Shown here: piece after piece, positions 53,387-54,946 of the stretch | How positions within the stretch are numbered: position 1 is the stretch's first letter | Layout of the letters: each line of letters begins with the position of its first letter | From: Selaginella moellendorffii | Lineage: Eukaryota; Streptophyta; Lycopodiopsida; Selaginellales; Selaginellaceae | Reading direction: 5' to 3' | DNA length: 54,946 nucleotides | NCBI RefSeq assembly: GCF_000143415.4 | Contig: NW_003314274.1 | Coordinates: forward strand, 1,243,395-1,298,340 | Position numbers and translations under genes: made by a program | The notes under the pieces: model-generated | The model's database searches: none | What the model was told of the DNA's origin: nothing | What the model saw: the letters and a program-made list of their open reading frames with translations, nothing else

Positions 53387-54946
53387 CACTTACTTCATAA
53401 AATCTTTAAGTCATCTCCAAAATTATCTTCATAATAATTAAGTTCCTTATCATCATTTAGATTCTGTTTCAGTTTGTAAATATTGTCTTCCCATAAACTT
53501 GATCCTCAAACAATTTTTTAAAAACCAAACTATATCATCCATAACTCTCAAATCGATCTCATGACCATATTTCATATCAATGGGAGATGGTAGAACACCA
53601 AGAATAGGACAAGCCGTATAATCACATTCTATGGAAGTTAGAAATGGCAACACACCAAGAATAGGTGTAGTACTAATATGATCACACTCTATAACATCAA
53701 AAGCTCAATCTAATAGAGTAGCATTAGCAACCTCAAGTGATATACTCTTTAATCAAGAATGGTGTAGTATGGTAGAAGAAGAAAATGCAATAAATATTAA
53801 AAGAAAGAGTATCTAAGCATAACAATAGCTAGAATTCTAAATCTTAAAAAAAGCTAATATAAATCTAGATCTAAAAGAGAATGAAAAAATAAGAATAAAA
53901 AATATGATCCTGAACAGTAGAGCAAAGCATTACCAAAAGCTTTGCCCTTTAGGTACAAATTGCAATGCCCCTCAACTCCATTAATGTGAATGCTCGAGAT
54001 ATAGGAATAAATATATTAATTGGGATTTATATATACATGAATATATACATGTATTTACAAACCTTACAAATATATTTTAAATTTCAATTATAAAATATCT
54101 ATAATAATACAAAGGAGTTGTCAAACTTTCTGGGCTGTCAAATCTAGCCAATGGAAGCCATCCACTGGGGGGGTGGGTTATTTCTTTAACCACATCTTAG
54201 TGAATAATCATGCTAATGTTTCCTCTTAGCCAATGGAAAGTGGCTAATTGTTTGGGGTGAAAGAAGGCATTATGATATATATTATATATAATGTATTGAC
54301 CGGACTGTATCTGTCAAGTGAAGAAGGCTTGATGATATGGCCAAAAACAAGCATAGCATTGGGCCAACGGCTGTGATTTATTCATCTCGACCAACTTCCT
54401 GTTGAGTTTGATTTTTGCTCTATACATTGTTTGTACCATTGAAAGAAATTCTTGAATTAAGTCTAATGAACAAACAACAAGGCTTGGATATTAAGTTCTG
54501 GACCTCATAAAGCCAATATTCTTTATTTTTAGACTTTTTCTGGCTCTGAGTAATATTTATATTTATTCATATTCTAAGTAAAAACATATAATTAAATAAT
54601 GCCTTACTAAATTAATAGTTATTCTTAGTAATACTTCTTTTAATTTTGTTTGAGTCTAGTGTTCTTAAGATCTTAGTACTCTGAATTTTCTTATATCCCA
54701 AGTAAAACATACTGTGCATTAACATCTAATTAATACATTTATTTTTAATACTTATTCTTTTACTGGTTTTTGTCTAATATATTAGTGTTCTTAAATTCTT
54801 AATGTTATAAATGTATTATTTTTCTTATATTATACTTTCCCTCTAATTTGTTTTAAAAAATATTCTTAGCAATTCATTTTTGAACTTTTTTCTGGTTTGG
54901 GTATTAGTTTTCTTAAAATCTAGGTATTCTAAATATATTAATATTC
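53387..54946. other. AT-rich DNA without recognised genes
   Basis: This is 1.56 kb of AT-rich sequence to the window end. AGAATAGG followed by GTRTARTA, and ATATGATCACAYTCTATRRA near 53610 and 53665, form a rough direct repeat. AGCCAATGGAA occurs near 54147 and 54228, and a run of seven G lies near 54170. I see no gene or defined element. Confidence 0.45.

Overview
The window looks like a repeat-rich nuclear segment of a vascular plant, most likely a lycophyte of the Selaginella type. This is an inference from very short spliceosomal introns (38-57 nt), a relic of a plant-style mitochondrial processing peptidase alpha gene, a pentatricopeptide-repeat relic, plant Ty3/gypsy lineages, TTTAGGG telomere-type repeats, and no bacterial-style gene organisation. 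Almost everything here is transposon, nested several layers deep.

Layout. 1-11117: two copies of one non-coding LTR retroelement family placed head to head. They form a roughly 2-kb-armed inverted repeat. A 285-bp MITE sits in one arm only, and a solo LTR with a clean target duplication sits in the right-hand copy. 11118-26168: a heavily decayed plus-strand gypsy element, split by an intact-looking TRIM (11655-12239) and by a 10.3-kb minus-strand gypsy element with Tat-like layout (15761-26086, TSD CTCCT). That element carries extra ORFs on both sides of gag-pol and eight in-frame stops that could each come from one C-to-T change. 27198-47739: an old TRIM cut into two halves lying 20 kb apart.

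The main discovery candidate fills that gap exactly. 27591-47577 is a DNA transposon of 19,987 bp (about 12.5 kb without its own nested retrotransposon). It has 24-bp terminal inverted repeats, a short target duplication (AAAG), and the same ends as the 285-bp MITE at 1410-1694. It carries two divergent genes. One is a minus-strand transposase candidate of about 1,028 codons, with Tnp1/En-Spm-like repeats at the N-terminus and a DUF7869-like DDE-type core. It is interrupted by stops, a 7-bp duplication and a young chromovirus (29590-37118). The other is an apparently intact plus-strand gene of 11 exons encoding 1,648 residues: a ParB-like domain, a degenerate DNA-methyltransferase-like segment, an acidic stretch, repeats, and a C-terminal FCP1/NIF-type HAD phosphatase-like domain. 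At least twenty-two copies of a 22-bp palindrome (half-site ATGGCRTGNGG), some imperfect, are scattered through the element in introns, exons and intergenic DNA. Copies also lie beside both MITE ends and, as far as I can see, nowhere else in the window. A ParB-like protein encoded with a dispersed palindrome suggests a parS-like binding system in a eukaryotic transposon.

The nested chromovirus has its own oddity. Its gag-pol frame is closed by two GT-AG segments of 47 and 52 nt. Removing both gives one 1,557-residue polyprotein, and the integrase catalytic Glu and the chromodomain lie downstream of them. 47740-54946 holds a TRIM-family solo LTR, a Helitron helicase relic, the MPP-alpha pseudogene, a coiled-coil gene broken by a 17-bp tandem duplication, an unrecognised spliced fragment, a PPR relic and AT-rich DNA. 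I see no rRNA, tRNA or CRISPR array.
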